NCBI RefSeq assembly: GCF_013185915.1
Contig: NZ_JAAZUH010000001.1
Coordinates: 1,550,001-1,614,000 of the forward strand
Length of the DNA: 64,000 nucleotides
From: Stenotrophomonas bentonitica
Lineage (GTDB): Bacteria > Pseudomonadota > Gammaproteobacteria > Xanthomonadales > Xanthomonadaceae
Direction: 5' to 3'
The position numbers and the translations under genes were made by a program. This document shows positions 46,997 through 56,563 of this stretch, piece by piece; the first letter of the stretch is position 1, and each line of letters starts with the position of its first letter. The notes beneath the pieces were generated by a model that did not search any database, had not been told where the DNA came from, and was given only the letters and a program-made list of their open reading frames with translations.

Positions 46997-49417
46997 ATGA
47001 CTCGTCTTCGACGCTGGCTGCGCTGGATGCTGGTGGTTTTCCTGGTCCTGGCCCTGATCGGCGCGGCCGTCGCCGGCGGCCTGTACTACGCCATTTCCGC
47101 GCGGCTGCCGGACGTCCAGACCCTGCGCGACATCGAAATGCAGGAGCCGATGTACGTCTATGCGGCCGACGGCCAGCTGATGGCGGTGTTCGGCGAGTCG
47201 CGGCGGACCCCGATCACCATGAAGGAGGTCCCGGAGCGCCTCAAGCAGGCCTTCCTGGCCACCGAGGACGCCCGCTTCTATGAGCACGGGGGGGTCGACT
47301 ACAAGGGCATCGCCCGCGCGGTCTGGCTGCTGGCCACCACCAACGACAAGCGGGTCCCGGGCGGGTCGACCATCACCCAGCAGGTGGCCCGGCAGTTCTT
47401 CCTGAGCTCGGAGTACAGCTACACCCGCAAGCTGGCCGAGATCCTGCTGGCGCGCAAGATCGAACAGGAACTGAGCAAGGACGAGATCTTCGAGCTGTAC
47501 CTGAACAAGAGCTTCTTCGGCAACCGGTCCTACGGCGTGGCCGCGGCGGCCCAGTTCTACTACGGCAAGACCCTGGCCGAGCTGGACCTGGACGAGATGG
47601 CCTCGCTGGCCGGCATCCCCAAGTTCCCCTCCAGCGGCAACCCGATTAGCAACCCCGAGCGCGCCCGCGAGCGCCGCGACTTCTACGTGCTGCAGCGCAT
47701 GGCCAACCTGGGCTTCATCAGCCAGGCCGAGGCCGACGCGGCCAAGGCGGTGCCGATGCACGCCACCGCGCATGAGCCGCCGGTGCAGGTCGACGCCCCG
47801 TACGTGGCCGAGCTGGTCCGCCAGGAAATGATCGCCCGCTTCGGCGGCGACGTGCTCAACAAGGGCTACCACGTCACCACCACCATCAACGCCGAGATGC
47901 AGGCGGCGGCGAACCTGGCGGTGCGCGACGGCCTGCTGCAGTACGACCACCGGCATGGCTGGCACGGGGTGGAGCAGCAGGTGCAGCTGGGCGCGGGCGA
48001 CGATGCAGCGGCGCTGGCTGGCCACCTGCGCGGGATCAGCGCCCAGTCCGGGCTGCTGCCGGCGATCGTGGCCTCCACCGGCGCCGACGGCAGCGCCACG
48101 GTGGTGCTGGCCAACCGCACCGAGGTGGTGCTGCCGGCCTCGGCGGCCAAGTGGACCAACAAGACCCCGGCCAAGCTGGTCCAGCGCGGCGACATCGTGC
48201 GCGTGCGCACCGGCGAGAAGGAAGGCCAGTGGCTGCTCGACCAGATTCCGCGCGGCCAGTCCGCGCTGGTCTCGCTGGACGCCCAGAACGGCGCGCTGAA
48301 GGCGCTGGTGGGCGGTTTCAGCTTCTCCGGCAACAAGTTCAACCGCGCCACCCAGGCGCGCCGCCAGCCGGGTTCGAGCTTCAAGCCGTTCATCTACGCG
48401 GCCGCGTTCGACAAGGGCTTCAACCCGGCCTCGATCGTGCTGGACGCCCCGGTGGTGTTCCGCGACCGTCGCGGCAAGACCTGGCAGCCGCAGAACGACG
48501 GCGGCGGTTTCCGCGGTCCGATGCGCCTGCGCGAAGCGCTGGTGCAGTCGCGCAACCTGGTGTCGGTGCGCCTGCTCGACGGCATGGGCGTGGAGTACGC
48601 GCGCAAGTACATCAGCGAGTTCGGCTTCGCCGAGGCCGAGCTGCCGCCGAACCTGTCGATGTCGCTCGGTACCGCGTCGCTGACCCCGCTCTCGGTGGCA
48701 CGCGGCTATGCGGTGTTCGCCAACGGCGGTTCGCGCGTGGATACGTGGCTGATCGACCAGGTCAGCGACCGCGACGGCAACCTGGTGTTCAAGGAAAACC
48801 CGGCCCGGGCGTGCCGTGAGTGCGTCGGCACCAGCGGCGGCGCGCCGGTCAGCCAGGTGGTGGACGGCTTCAACTTCGGCGCGGCCGCCGCGCCGGCTCC
48901 GGCCGGTGCGCCCACGCCCGAGCAGGCCGCCGCTCCAGTGGTGCCGGTCGACCCCAATGCGCGCACCGCGCCGCGGGCGATCGATGCGCGCACCGCCTAC
49001 CAGCTGGTCTCGATGATGCGCGACGTGGTCCAGCGCGGTACCGGCACCGCAGCCAAGGTGCTCGGCCGCGAGGACGTGGGCGGCAAGACCGGCTCCACCA
49101 ACGACCACCGCGATGCATGGTTCTCCGGTTTCGGTGGCCCGTACGTCACCACCGTGTGGGTGGGCCGCGACGACTTCCGTTCGCTGGGCTACCGCGAGTA
49201 CGGCGGCCGTGCGGCACTGCCGATCTGGATCGACTACATGCGGGTGGCGATGAAGGACACCCCGGTGGCGCAGAACGAGCCGCCGACCGGGATGGTGCAG
49301 GCCACGCTCAACGGCGCTACCGAGTGGGTGAAGGTGGAGGACATGGAGAAGCTCGCCGAGTACGACTTCAACACCCAGACCCAGCAGGCCGACGACGCAG
49401 CGTTCGATATTTTCTGA
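46997..49417 (+). CDS. mrcA: Penicillin-binding protein 1A (bifunctional glycosyltransferase/transpeptidase)
   Basis: An 806-residue inner-membrane enzyme that polymerises and cross-links peptidoglycan. The N-terminal helix ([21 protein letters not shown]) precedes the glycosyltransferase domain with E90 in [12 protein letters not shown] and the later [15 protein letters not shown]. An OB-like insert follows (about 300-410). The transpeptidase has S460xxK (GSSFKP), the SRN block in VQSRNLVSV and K697TG (GGKTGSTND). The C-terminal end is normal. A linker rich in Ala and Pro lies just before the KTG region. It ends next to a convergent gene with a shared hairpin. Confidence 0.96.
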   Translation: MTRLRRWLRWMLVVFLVLALIGAAVAGGLYYAISARLPDVQTLRDIEMQEPMYVYAADGQLMAVFGESRRTPITMKEVPERLKQAFLATEDARFYEHGGVDYKGIARAVWLLATTNDKRVPGGSTITQQVARQFFLSSEYSYTRKLAEILLARKIEQELSKDEIFELYLNKSFFGNRSYGVAAAAQFYYGKTLAELDLDEMASLAGIPKFPSSGNPISNPERARERRDFYVLQRMANLGFISQAEADAAKAVPMHATAHEPPVQVDAPYVAELVRQEMIARFGGDVLNKGYHVTTTINAEMQAAANLAVRDGLLQYDHRHGWHGVEQQVQLGAGDDAAALAGHLRGISAQSGLLPAIVASTGADGSATVVLANRTEVVLPASAAKWTNKTPAKLVQRGDIVRVRTGEKEGQWLLDQIPRGQSALVSLDAQNGALKALVGGFSFSGNKFNRATQARRQPGSSFKPFIYAAAFDKGFNPASIVLDAPVVFRDRRGKTWQPQNDGGGFRGPMRLREALVQSRNLVSVRLLDGMGVEYARKYISEFGFAEAELPPNLSMSLGTASLTPLSVARGYAVFANGGSRVDTWLIDQVSDRDGNLVFKENPARACRECVGTSGGAPVSQVVDGFNFGAAAAPAPAGAPTPEQAAAPVVPVDPNARTAPRAIDARTAYQLVSMMRDVVQRGTGTAAKVLGREDVGGKTGSTNDHRDAWFSGFGGPYVTTVWVGRDDFRSLGYREYGGRAALPIWIDYMRVAMKDTPVAQNEPPTGMVQATLNGATEWVKVEDMEKLAEYDFNTQTQQADDAAFDIF

Positions 49418-49418
49418 G

Positions 49419-49448
49419 GATCAGGGGCTGTCCAGATAGCCCCTGATC
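49419..49448. terminator. Hairpin between convergent genes
   Basis: Perfect 11-bp inverted repeat GATCAGGGGCT/AGCCCCTGATC with an 8-nt loop. It lies at the end of mrcA and overlaps the end of the leftward gene. No U run follows on either strand, so it may act as a bidirectional but weak terminator. Confidence 0.45.
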
Positions 49449-50068
49449 TCGTCTTCGGCCAGCAGCGTGCGCAGCTGCGCGGCCGACGCGCGCCGCATCG
49501 GTTTCTCGTCAATGCTCGACAGCGGCGGCTGGCGCAGCGCGTCGTAGGGCAGCACCGCCACGTCGAAGGTCAGCCCTTCGGCGCTGAACACCCACACCGG
49601 TACGTCCAGGGTGCGTTCGCGATCCAGCCGCAGCCGCCGCATGCGCGACTCGGCCGGAAACCGGTGTTCTTCCAGGAAGCGCTGCACGGCATCGGCATCG
49701 TCGCTGTGCACCTGCAGCTGCACGGGGCTGTTGGCGTCGGCGGTGCCGTCCAGCACCGGGCCGCACAGGCGCGGCGCAAAACCGTGCAGGAACTCCAGCG
49801 CACGCAGCCCGGCCTCGCGGCGCTGGCGCAGCTGCGTGCCATGCCCGGCACCGGCGAACAGGCGCTGGTACTCGCGCAGGGCGTCTTCGATCTCGGTATT
49901 GCGCGGCAGCGAGGCATCGTCATGGATGCCCAGGCGCCCGGCGGCCTTCAGTTTGGCCTGGTGGTAGTCGCGGATTCCGCCTTCGGCCATCAACCGGGCT
50001 GCCTCGTGGGCAAGCCGGTGGCGGCGTTCGCGGGTCTGGCTCTCGGCATGCTGTCGTGCACGATGCAT
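49421..50068 (-). CDS. Conserved hypothetical cytoplasmic protein
   Basis: A 215-residue protein with no signal peptide or membrane segment. The N-terminal part has a basic helical stretch (RERRHRLAHEAARLMAEGGIRDYHQAKLKAAGRLG) found in conserved proteobacterial proteins of unknown role. The C-terminal half (LRLDRERTLDVPVWVFSAEGLTFDVAVLPYDALRQPPLSSID) looks like a nucleotidyltransferase-type fold, but without a recognisable GS-x9-DxD motif. I do not assign a function. The start ATG (MHRARQHAE) is the first in frame. It is convergent with mrcA and followed upstream by repeat-rich intergenic DNA. Confidence 0.7.
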   Translation of the reverse strand: MHRARQHAESQTRERRHRLAHEAARLMAEGGIRDYHQAKLKAAGRLGIHDDASLPRNTEIEDALREYQRLFAGAGHGTQLRQRREAGLRALEFLHGFAPRLCGPVLDGTADANSPVQLQVHSDDADAVQRFLEEHRFPAESRMRRLRLDRERTLDVPVWVFSAEGLTFDVAVLPYDALRQPPLSSIDEKPMRRASAAQLRTLLAEDEIRGYLDSP

Positions 50069-50125
50069 GAGCGTGTCTCCCCTTTACGACCTGCCACCGA
50101 CGATACACCCTCCGTGTGACGGCCA

Positions 50126-50148
50126 GGACACGCATGGCGTGTCCCTAC
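50126..50148 (-). repeat. GTAG palindrome of the GACACGC subtype
   Basis: GGACACGC/GCGTGTCC stem around ATG, with GTAG head on the minus strand. Confidence 0.8.
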
Positions 50149-50238
50149 GCGACGAGCGCAGCCAACCGTCAACGTTCGACGGTCGACACCTGCAACCCAC
50201 CGCCAACGTTCGACCCCAATCCCGAGCGACCAAGGGTC

Positions 50239-50260
50239 GTAGTGACACGCCATGCGTGTC
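50239..50260 (+). repeat. GTAG palindrome of the GACACGC subtype
   Basis: GTAGTGACACGC with partner GCGTGTC, GTAG head at left. It faces the copy at 50126, so the two form an inverted pair about 90 nt apart. Confidence 0.8.
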
Positions 50261-50322
50261 AAAGCCATGACCCTGCGCACGTAAATCGCCATGCGTGTCA
50301 AAGCCATGACCCTGCGCACGTA
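50248..50322 (+). repeat. Direct repeat of a 36-nt block, period 39 nt
   Basis: The 36 nt beginning CGCCATGCGTGTCAAAGCC occur at 50248-50283 and again at 50287-50322. The second copy lacks the GTAG half of the palindrome. It ends about 20 nt from the stop of the autotransporter gene. Confidence 0.8.
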
Positions 50323-50344
50323 CACACGCCCAATGCCCCCGCCC

Positions 50345-52048
50345 TCACCAGCCGATGCCCACGCCCACCGCCACGGTGCTCTCGCCGCCCTGGCTGAAGG
50401 CGCCGTTGAGGCTGAAGGTGGTGGTGGCGCGCCGGTCCAGCACGCGCTGGTATCCCACCGCGAGTGCGGACTCGCCATCGGCATGGCCGACGCCCGCGCC
50501 GAGCCGGTTCCAGGTGGGCAACCCGGCGGTATTCATCGCCATGGCCGCCTGTGCGCTGCCCATCGCCGCCATGCGGTTCATGCGCCGGTCGAGCCGGTCG
50601 AAGCGGCGGTCGACGCCGGCCAGCGCCTGGTCGGTGTAGGCGTTGGCGCGCTGCACGGCGTCGTCCACGGCACGTGTGTCGACCGGCGGCAGGGGCGCTT
50701 GGGCCTGCTGCGCGCCGCGCGCCGCAGCCTCGGCCGGACCTGCGGCGGACGCGGGCGCAGGCGCAGGCGCATCCTCTGCGGACGCTGCCTCGCGGCCTGC
50801 ATCAGCGGTCGCCTCCACGGACGCCGCCAGCATGGGGGCCGCCTCCACGCCTGCACTGCCCTGCCCGTCACTGCCCTGCTGCGCGGCCAGCGCGCTGACC
50901 TGGTGGTCGATCTCGCCCATCCGGTCATGCGCGGCACTCACCGCGTAGTCCAGCGCATCCAGCGCACTGGCGACCGTGCCGTGATACCGGCCCTGCACCG
51001 CAAAGCGCAGGCCGCGCACGCCGCCTTCGGCGTTGACGCCGGTGCCGATCACCCCCGCCAGGTCCGAGAGCTGCCGCAGCGACACCACGTCGTCGGGAGC
51101 GATGCCCGGCATCGCGTTGGTGATCCGCCGACGGATGCCCTGCCCGCCCACCGACACTTCGAACGGTCGCTGCACGATCGAGCCAAACCCCAGCGCCACG
51201 CTGTCGTGGGCGCCTTCCCAGACCTGGGTGGAGGCACCGATGGCCATGCCGTTCTCGGCCAGCACGCGCGACCGCGAACCGAGTGCGAAGCCGTCGTCGG
51301 CACCTTCCAGAATGATCGCAGCGCGTCCCAGCGCCACCGAATTGCTGCCCAGCGCGGTGGCGTAACTGCCGATCGCGGTCGAACCCGAGGCCACTGCGCG
51401 GGCGTCACTGCCCATTGCGGTGCTCAAGTGACCGGCATAGGCGGGGAAACTCTCATCGTCGGCGCCGACCCGCGCGTACAGCTGGGTGTACTCCAGCGCC
51501 GCGACCCGTTTTTCGGTGGCATGCAGCTGCTTTCCGTTGACCGCGTGGCGGCTGTCGGGACCCACATCGCCCTCGCCAAGGGCGATCAGGCGTGCGCCAC
51601 GCAGGTGCACGGTAGCGTCCTTGTCGAAGCGCACCACATCGCTCAGGTCGGGAACGACCGCCTGCATGTCGTCGCGCAGCAGGTCGATGTCGAGGCGGTT
51701 GCGGGCGATCCGCTGGTCATTGTCGCTGACCTGCCAGAGCGCGTCGGACCATCCCGGCGGCAGCACGCCTTCGGCCGGCAACGGCGGCGGCGGTGCCGGG
51801 CACTGGATCACGCGCTCGCGCACGTGGTCGCGGCCGAACACGCCGGCCACGCCGACCCCGACCCCCAGCCCACCGGCGAACGACAGCGCGCGCGCAGACG
51901 CAGGCGCGTCGTCGTCGCGCACCTCCACGCCAGCCGGGCTGGACGCCTGCGGCGGCGTGGCCGCGACGCCCCCCGGCAGCGCTACGATCAGTGCGGCGGC
52001 AAGGCGGGCGTGGCGGCGCAGAAAAAGTGCGTGTTCGAAACGGTGCAT
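50345..52048 (-). CDS. YadA-like trimeric autotransporter adhesin, last gene of the fimbrial operon
   Basis: A 567-residue trimeric autotransporter. A signal peptide (residues 1-29, cut near GVAA) is followed by a short region of unknown fold, an AVNGKQL stalk motif at 169-175, YadA-head-type repeats at 207-290 (STAIGSYATALGSNSVALG, DSVALGFGS) and a neck (NAMPGIAPDDVVSLRQL, about 311-327). A Pro/Ala-rich low-complexity stretch at about 400-452 precedes the C-terminal coiled coil and membrane anchor (457-567), which ends in Trp. ATG at 52048 has AAGGGA about 10 nt upstream. It lies 11 nt after the chaperone gene, so co-transcription is likely. The protein is short for the family. Confidence 0.88.
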   Translation of the reverse strand: MHRFEHALFLRRHARLAAALIVALPGGVAATPPQASSPAGVEVRDDDAPASARALSFAGGLGVGVGVAGVFGRDHVRERVIQCPAPPPPLPAEGVLPPGWSDALWQVSDNDQRIARNRLDIDLLRDDMQAVVPDLSDVVRFDKDATVHLRGARLIALGEGDVGPDSRHAVNGKQLHATEKRVAALEYTQLYARVGADDESFPAYAGHLSTAMGSDARAVASGSTAIGSYATALGSNSVALGRAAIILEGADDGFALGSRSRVLAENGMAIGASTQVWEGAHDSVALGFGSIVQRPFEVSVGGQGIRRRITNAMPGIAPDDVVSLRQLSDLAGVIGTGVNAEGGVRGLRFAVQGRYHGTVASALDALDYAVSAAHDRMGEIDHQVSALAAQQGSDGQGSAGVEAAPMLAASVEATADAGREAASAEDAPAPAPASAAGPAEAAARGAQQAQAPLPPVDTRAVDDAVQRANAYTDQALAGVDRRFDRLDRRMNRMAAMGSAQAAMAMNTAGLPTWNRLGAGVGHADGESALAVGYQRVLDRRATTTFSLNGAFSQGGESTVAVGVGIGW

Positions 52049-52059
52049 GGTGGTTCCCT

Positions 52060-52761
52060 TCAAGGCAGCAGGACCTGCTGGTGTTCGCGGTAGCCGTCGC
52101 GGCTGAGCCGGTAGTCCACGCGCAAGCGCGCGCCGGACGTGGGCTGGAAAGGCAGCGCCAGCGCTGCGCCGGGATAGACGCTGCGCTCGATGTCGTGGGT
52201 GGTGCAGGCGCCGGCGAGGCACTGTTCGATGCGGCGGATGCCCAGCCGCAACGTGCCGCGGTTGTGCAGGTGGCCGTCGACCAGTTGCATCGCGACACGG
52301 CCGTCTGCGGGCAGCACGTTGACCAGCACGCCCCACACCAGGCTGACCCCGATGGTGGCGCTGGCGGTGGGCCCCACCGCCGCCGATGCCTCCGGGTCTT
52401 CGCCGCGCACGCCTTCGAAGTACACCCCGAACGCGGTTTCCTCGGCCACCGGCGCCAGTGCGATCGCCCGCACAAGGCGGCTGCCGCCGCCGGCCAGCGC
52501 GAACATGCCCGGGGTGACCGCGAGCGCGGCAGCGTCGCCGGGCGGTTCGTCGACCTCGTGTTCGGCGTCGCCCGCCGGGTCGACCACGCGCTTGACCGTG
52601 GCGCGGACGTACTGGGTGCGTGGCGACTGCGCGTGCACGCGGATGCTGGTGGTGCGCCCGCTGTCGACGTGCACGCGCATCGGATGCACGTCCAGGTTGG
52701 CAGACACCGGCGTGGCGAACAGCATGGAAAGCAGCAGGAAAACGGCTCGATGGAAGCGCAT
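52060..52761 (-). CDS. Periplasmic chaperone of a CS1/cable-type pilus
   Basis: A 233-residue secreted protein with signal peptide (FLLLSMLFATPVSA) and an immunoglobulin-like PapD-type fold. The start of the mature part (NLDVHPMRVHVDSGRTTSIRVHAQSPRTQYVRATVKRV) has the family's strand A1/B pattern. The second domain contains TLRLGIRRIEQCLAGAC with an unusual disulfide-capable cysteine pair. The alternate (alpha-clade) class is chosen by the company it keeps (CS1-type pilin, usher and tip protein) and by weak similarity to classical PapD. It caps pilin subunits in the periplasm. It lies 17 nt after the tip gene. Confidence 0.78.
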   Translation of the reverse strand: MRFHRAVFLLLSMLFATPVSANLDVHPMRVHVDSGRTTSIRVHAQSPRTQYVRATVKRVVDPAGDAEHEVDEPPGDAAALAVTPGMFALAGGGSRLVRAIALAPVAEETAFGVYFEGVRGEDPEASAAVGPTASATIGVSLVWGVLVNVLPADGRVAMQLVDGHLHNRGTLRLGIRRIEQCLAGACTTHDIERSVYPGAALALPFQPTSGARLRVDYRLSRDGYREHQQVLLP

Positions 52762-52778
52762 GGAAGGTCTCGGCGAAA

Positions 52779-53915
52779 TCAGGGGCGACGGGTCGGCAGG
52801 CGCATTTCCAGGCTAAGCTCGCCCTGGTAACGGCCATCGCGTTTGTCCGCAGCGGGAAACGGCGGGGTCAGGAAGGTCAGCGGCGTGGGCACGCAGTGCA
52901 CGGCCTGCTCCATGCCCGGCAGCAGCACCGGCCGCAGCTCGGCGCTGTCGATCCCGTCCAGCACGGTGTGCACGTCATGCGCCAGGTCGATGCGCCGGCC
53001 CGCGTGCAGCAGGTGCAGGCGGTAATCGATCCGGTCATGCGCGGCGCGCCCGCCACGCTGATGCCAGACCGAGAAGTGACCGTGCGGTCGGCCGGGCGCT
53101 TCGGGGCCGTCGTCACGCGCGACCAGTACCAGCTGGCTGCTGAGCGAACCCAGGCCGTCGTACAGGCACATGTCCAGCACCCCTTCCCCGCCGACGCTGG
53201 CCGGCAGCGGCCGCGTGCGCATCTGCAGCTGCAGGTCCATCGGCGCGACCGAGGCGCCATGTTCGGGAAAATGGATCGCGGCGCGCTCGGGATCGGTGAC
53301 GGTCACCGCCAGCACGAACACATGCCGGCCCAGCATCGCACCGGCCAAGCCGCTGCGCACGTCCAGGTGCAGCTCGGCCTGCCAGTGCCCGGCCACCAGC
53401 AGCGCGATGTCGCGGGCCGCGATCTCCAGCGTCGCCGCCGTGCCGGCGGGTGCGATGTGACACTCGCGGGTGGCCGAGGTCCACAACGGGTACTCCGACT
53501 TGTCCCAGTAGTCGTTGCTGCAGGCGCGCTCCCATTCGACCCGCTCCAGCCAGCCGATGACCGCGATGTCGCGGCGCTGGCCACTGCGCTGTTCGTGGAA
53601 CTCCAGCTGGATCGGGCTGCGCCCGGTCGGGCCTTCGCCGCTGTCGGTGCGGGGGCAGCGTCCGCGCGCCGGCGTGTCCGTGCAGGTCACATGGATACGT
53701 CCGTGCCCGTGGTCCACTTCCTGGAAACCGAGCACGGTACGCGGCGCCCACAGCTGCAATGACTGCGGCGCGGCCCGGTCGAAGGCGTGGTGATGCGTGG
53801 TGACGGTGGTGCCCGGCGTGGGCAAGGTCACCGGCGGCCGCTGCGCAGCGGCCGGCCCTGCCGGCAGCAGCGATGCCAGGCCGACCACGGCCAGCCAATA
53901 CGCCGTGCGGCTCAC
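52779..53915 (-). CDS. CfaE/CblD-family minor (tip) pilus subunit
   Basis: A 378-residue secreted protein with signal peptide (LAVVGLASLLPAGPAAA). It is much longer than a pilin, as expected for a two-domain tip protein with an adhesin half and a pilin-like half. Paired cysteines in HVTCTDTPARGRC and ACSNDYWDKSEYPLWTSATREC fit CfaE/CblD proteins, as does the GVLDMCLYDGLGS block near residue 250. These subunits start pilus assembly and often bind the host. The start is GTG at 53915, overlapping the usher stop by 4 nt (GTGA). The receptor cannot be inferred. Confidence 0.8.
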   Translation of the reverse strand: MSRTAYWLAVVGLASLLPAGPAAAQRPPVTLPTPGTTVTTHHHAFDRAAPQSLQLWAPRTVLGFQEVDHGHGRIHVTCTDTPARGRCPRTDSGEGPTGRSPIQLEFHEQRSGQRRDIAVIGWLERVEWERACSNDYWDKSEYPLWTSATRECHIAPAGTAATLEIAARDIALLVAGHWQAELHLDVRSGLAGAMLGRHVFVLAVTVTDPERAAIHFPEHGASVAPMDLQLQMRTRPLPASVGGEGVLDMCLYDGLGSLSSQLVLVARDDGPEAPGRPHGHFSVWHQRGGRAAHDRIDYRLHLLHAGRRIDLAHDVHTVLDGIDSAELRPVLLPGMEQAVHCVPTPLTFLTPPFPAADKRDGRYQGELSLEMRLPTRRP

Positions 53916-56515
53916 GGGCGACCCAGTGCGATCGGCGCGGCCGCATCGAGCAGCTGCTGGACCCGCGGCTGCTGGCTGATGCGCTCGGGCAACGCGTCGC
54001 GTTCCAGTGGCGCGCAGGCCAGCGGCCCGACCAGCAGCACCACGCTGCGCTGCTCGCGCACCCGCAGCGGGCACTGCAGCAGCTGCTGCTGCCGCAGCAG
54101 GTACAGCACGGCTTCGCGTTGCGGGAACTCGGCAATGAAGCCGCCGTCGTCCCCCAGCGGCGCCGCAGCCGCATTGAGGATGCGCGCGCCGGCCAGCGCA
54201 CTGCCAGCGGCATCGCGTCCGCTGCCGATGTAGGTGTAGGTGGCTTCGACCCCGACCGGCAGCGCGATCACCCGGCCCGGTAGCAGGAACGGCTGGTGTG
54301 CGGTGCCCGGACGGGTCACGCGCACGCCGGCGTCCTGCACCGCGTGGGCGACATCGTGCACGTCCACCCGATGGCGCTGGTAGCCGCTCAACGGCAGCAG
54401 GCGGCGTTGCCCGAAGCGCAGGATCTGGCGTCCCTGCGCACCGGCCTGCACTTCGGCGGCGGCACCGTCCAGGGTCGGCAGGTCGGCCGCGGCGACGCTC
54501 ACCGCCACTCCGGCATCGGCGCCGTTGGCACTGCCCCAGAACACGCCGCGCCGCGACAGGGCCAGCGCCGAACCATGGCTGAGGCTGTAGGCGGTGGCCG
54601 TGGCGTGCGCCTGCCGGTAGTGCGACAGCACCGCGCCGGTATGCCCGAGCGGGGTGTACGTGCGCAGTGCGAGCAGCGCGTCGACAGCACCGCTGTCGTC
54701 GACCTCCAGTTCGGCGCCCGCTTCGCGTGCGCTGCCGTCCTGCTCCTGGCGCAACGACTGGGCCAGCACCACGCCGCGTTCCGGTTCGCCCTGGCGGGGT
54801 TGCCGCGCTTCGATGCCGAACCGGCGCAGCACACTGCTGCCGGCGGCGTGCTGCAGCCGCGACACGCTCACGCCGAACTGCGCACCCTGGTCGTGGCGCG
54901 CGCCGGCCTGGTGCCAGGCGCCGAGCCGGGCGCTGACGCTCATGCCGCGCCACTGCCGGGTCAGGCTGTAGTTCACCTGCACGCTGCGGGTGCGCTCGGC
55001 GATGCGCGCGCCGAAGGCGGAGCGCACGGGCGCTGCGCTCCGCCGCCGGGTGTGGCCGAGATACAGGCTGCCGCCGGCCAGCGGCAGGCTCACTGAGGCG
55101 CTCAGGGCATCGGCACAGCCGAGCCGGTCATGGCAGCGCGCACCGCGCATGCGCTGGCGGTACAGGTTCCAGGACGCGCGGTTGCGCATGCTCAGCTGCT
55201 GCTGGCTGCCGCGGCTGCCATCGCTGCCGGCGATGGCGCCGATCTCGGCCTGCAGGTCATGCGTGCGCAGGCGGTGCCGGGTACCGGTGCGCAGCTCGGC
55301 GTAGCTGCCGTCGCCGATCCGGGCGATGCCCAGGCTGGCCCCGGATTGGCGCGCCAGCGGCAGGCGCAGCCCGGCCTGCAGCGCGCGCTGCCCGCTTGCG
55401 GGTTCGCGCCCGTGCGCACGCTGGCGGCCACCCTGGACGAACCACTGCAGGCCGGGTTCGCCCCAGTCCTGGCCGCGCGAGAACGGCTGGATCTCACTGC
55501 GCACCAGCCGGCCGTCCTCATGGATGCGCAGGGTGACCTCGTAGCCGCCGGGCGGGAACTGGCGGGTGTCCAGGTCGGTGACGCCGGCAGGCAGGTAAAA
55601 GGTCTGCAGGAGGCGCTCGCCATCGAAGGCGTCCACGCGTGCCGGTCGGGACAGCAGCACGGTGAGCGGTGCGGCGCCGGGATCGGCGTCGACATCGACA
55701 TAGGCCTGGGTGGTGCCCACGCGCACGCCGTCGAAACGTTCCAGCGGCAGCAGGCCCAGGCCGAACTGGCCGCCCTGGGTGCTGGCCAGGTTGCGGCGGT
55801 CCATGCGCCCCAGCTGCAGGTAATGGCGCCGGGCCAGGTCATGCCGGTAATACAGGTCGTCAAGCTGGAAGCGGTCGCGCGTGGGTTGACCGGGCCCGCC
55901 TTGCCGCGCGTAGTTCCAGCTGCCCCCGAGGTGCCCGCTGCGCAGCACGCCGAGCGCGGCACTGCCATGCGCGTTGAGCGCATGGTCGCGGCCGCCGCCG
56001 CTGAGAGTCAGGCTCTGCTGGTGCAGCAGCGCGTTTTCGGCGTGCTCGCTGAGGTGGTGCAGGCCGTCGTCGGCCGGCTGCTCGCGTGGCAACCAGCGCA
56101 GCGCGGGAAACAGCAGCAGGGCGCCGTCGCCTTCGTCGAAGATGGCATGCACGCGATGGGGGTCCTCGGACGGGGCGCGCCAGCCGCATCCGGGCTGCGG
56201 CTGGGCGTGGACGCAGGCGAGATGGCTGTCGCGCGGCAGCGGCGCCGACAGCGCGGGCAGCAGGGTCTGCTGGGCGGAGCGGGACAGGCCCAGCGCGGCC
56301 AGGACCTGCGCGGGGTCTTCGAGCTGGATGTGGTCGAGCGTGACCCAGGCGGGCCACAGGCCGGCCGAACGACCGAACGCGCGAACCTCGAGACGTTCGC
56401 GCTGGCCACTGACCAGGTCTTCGAAACCGGCCGGCACTGGGCTCGCCTGCACCGCCACCGGGGCAAGCACGAGCGCCACCGCCAGCCGGACCAGGGCGGA
56501 AGCAGGAATTCGCAT
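53912..56515 (-). CDS. Outer-membrane usher of a CS1/cable-type pilus (TcfC-like)
   Basis: An 867-residue usher, normal for the alternate chaperone-usher class. The signal peptide (VRLAVALVLAPVAVQA) is followed by an N-terminal domain (FEDLVSGQRERLEVR), a beta-barrel with plug region, and family blocks LGLLPLERFDGVRVGTTQAY, VDAFDGERLLQTFYLPAG and DTRQFPPGGYEVTLRIHEDG. A C-terminal domain (about 740-867) carries GRVIALPVGVEATYTYIGSG. This TcfC/CblC/CfaC pattern differs from classical FimD ushers. It recruits chaperone-pilin complexes and secretes the pilus. The start is 48 nt after the pilin gene. Confidence 0.88.
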   Translation of the reverse strand: MRIPASALVRLAVALVLAPVAVQASPVPAGFEDLVSGQRERLEVRAFGRSAGLWPAWVTLDHIQLEDPAQVLAALGLSRSAQQTLLPALSAPLPRDSHLACVHAQPQPGCGWRAPSEDPHRVHAIFDEGDGALLLFPALRWLPREQPADDGLHHLSEHAENALLHQQSLTLSGGGRDHALNAHGSAALGVLRSGHLGGSWNYARQGGPGQPTRDRFQLDDLYYRHDLARRHYLQLGRMDRRNLASTQGGQFGLGLLPLERFDGVRVGTTQAYVDVDADPGAAPLTVLLSRPARVDAFDGERLLQTFYLPAGVTDLDTRQFPPGGYEVTLRIHEDGRLVRSEIQPFSRGQDWGEPGLQWFVQGGRQRAHGREPASGQRALQAGLRLPLARQSGASLGIARIGDGSYAELRTGTRHRLRTHDLQAEIGAIAGSDGSRGSQQQLSMRNRASWNLYRQRMRGARCHDRLGCADALSASVSLPLAGGSLYLGHTRRRSAAPVRSAFGARIAERTRSVQVNYSLTRQWRGMSVSARLGAWHQAGARHDQGAQFGVSVSRLQHAAGSSVLRRFGIEARQPRQGEPERGVVLAQSLRQEQDGSAREAGAELEVDDSGAVDALLALRTYTPLGHTGAVLSHYRQAHATATAYSLSHGSALALSRRGVFWGSANGADAGVAVSVAAADLPTLDGAAAEVQAGAQGRQILRFGQRRLLPLSGYQRHRVDVHDVAHAVQDAGVRVTRPGTAHQPFLLPGRVIALPVGVEATYTYIGSGRDAAGSALAGARILNAAAAPLGDDGGFIAEFPQREAVLYLLRQQQLLQCPLRVREQRSVVLLVGPLACAPLERDALPERISQQPRVQQLLDAAAPIALGRP

Positions 56516-56563
56516 GGCGGAAGCGCCGGCACCGAGCGCTCGGGCGCGGTGCCGGCATGCAGG

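Noticed and set aside
50248..50322. Possible CRISPR remnant from two direct repeats
   Set aside because: Only two copies with a 3-nt gap. The unit includes part of a GTAG palindrome, so local duplication explains it.
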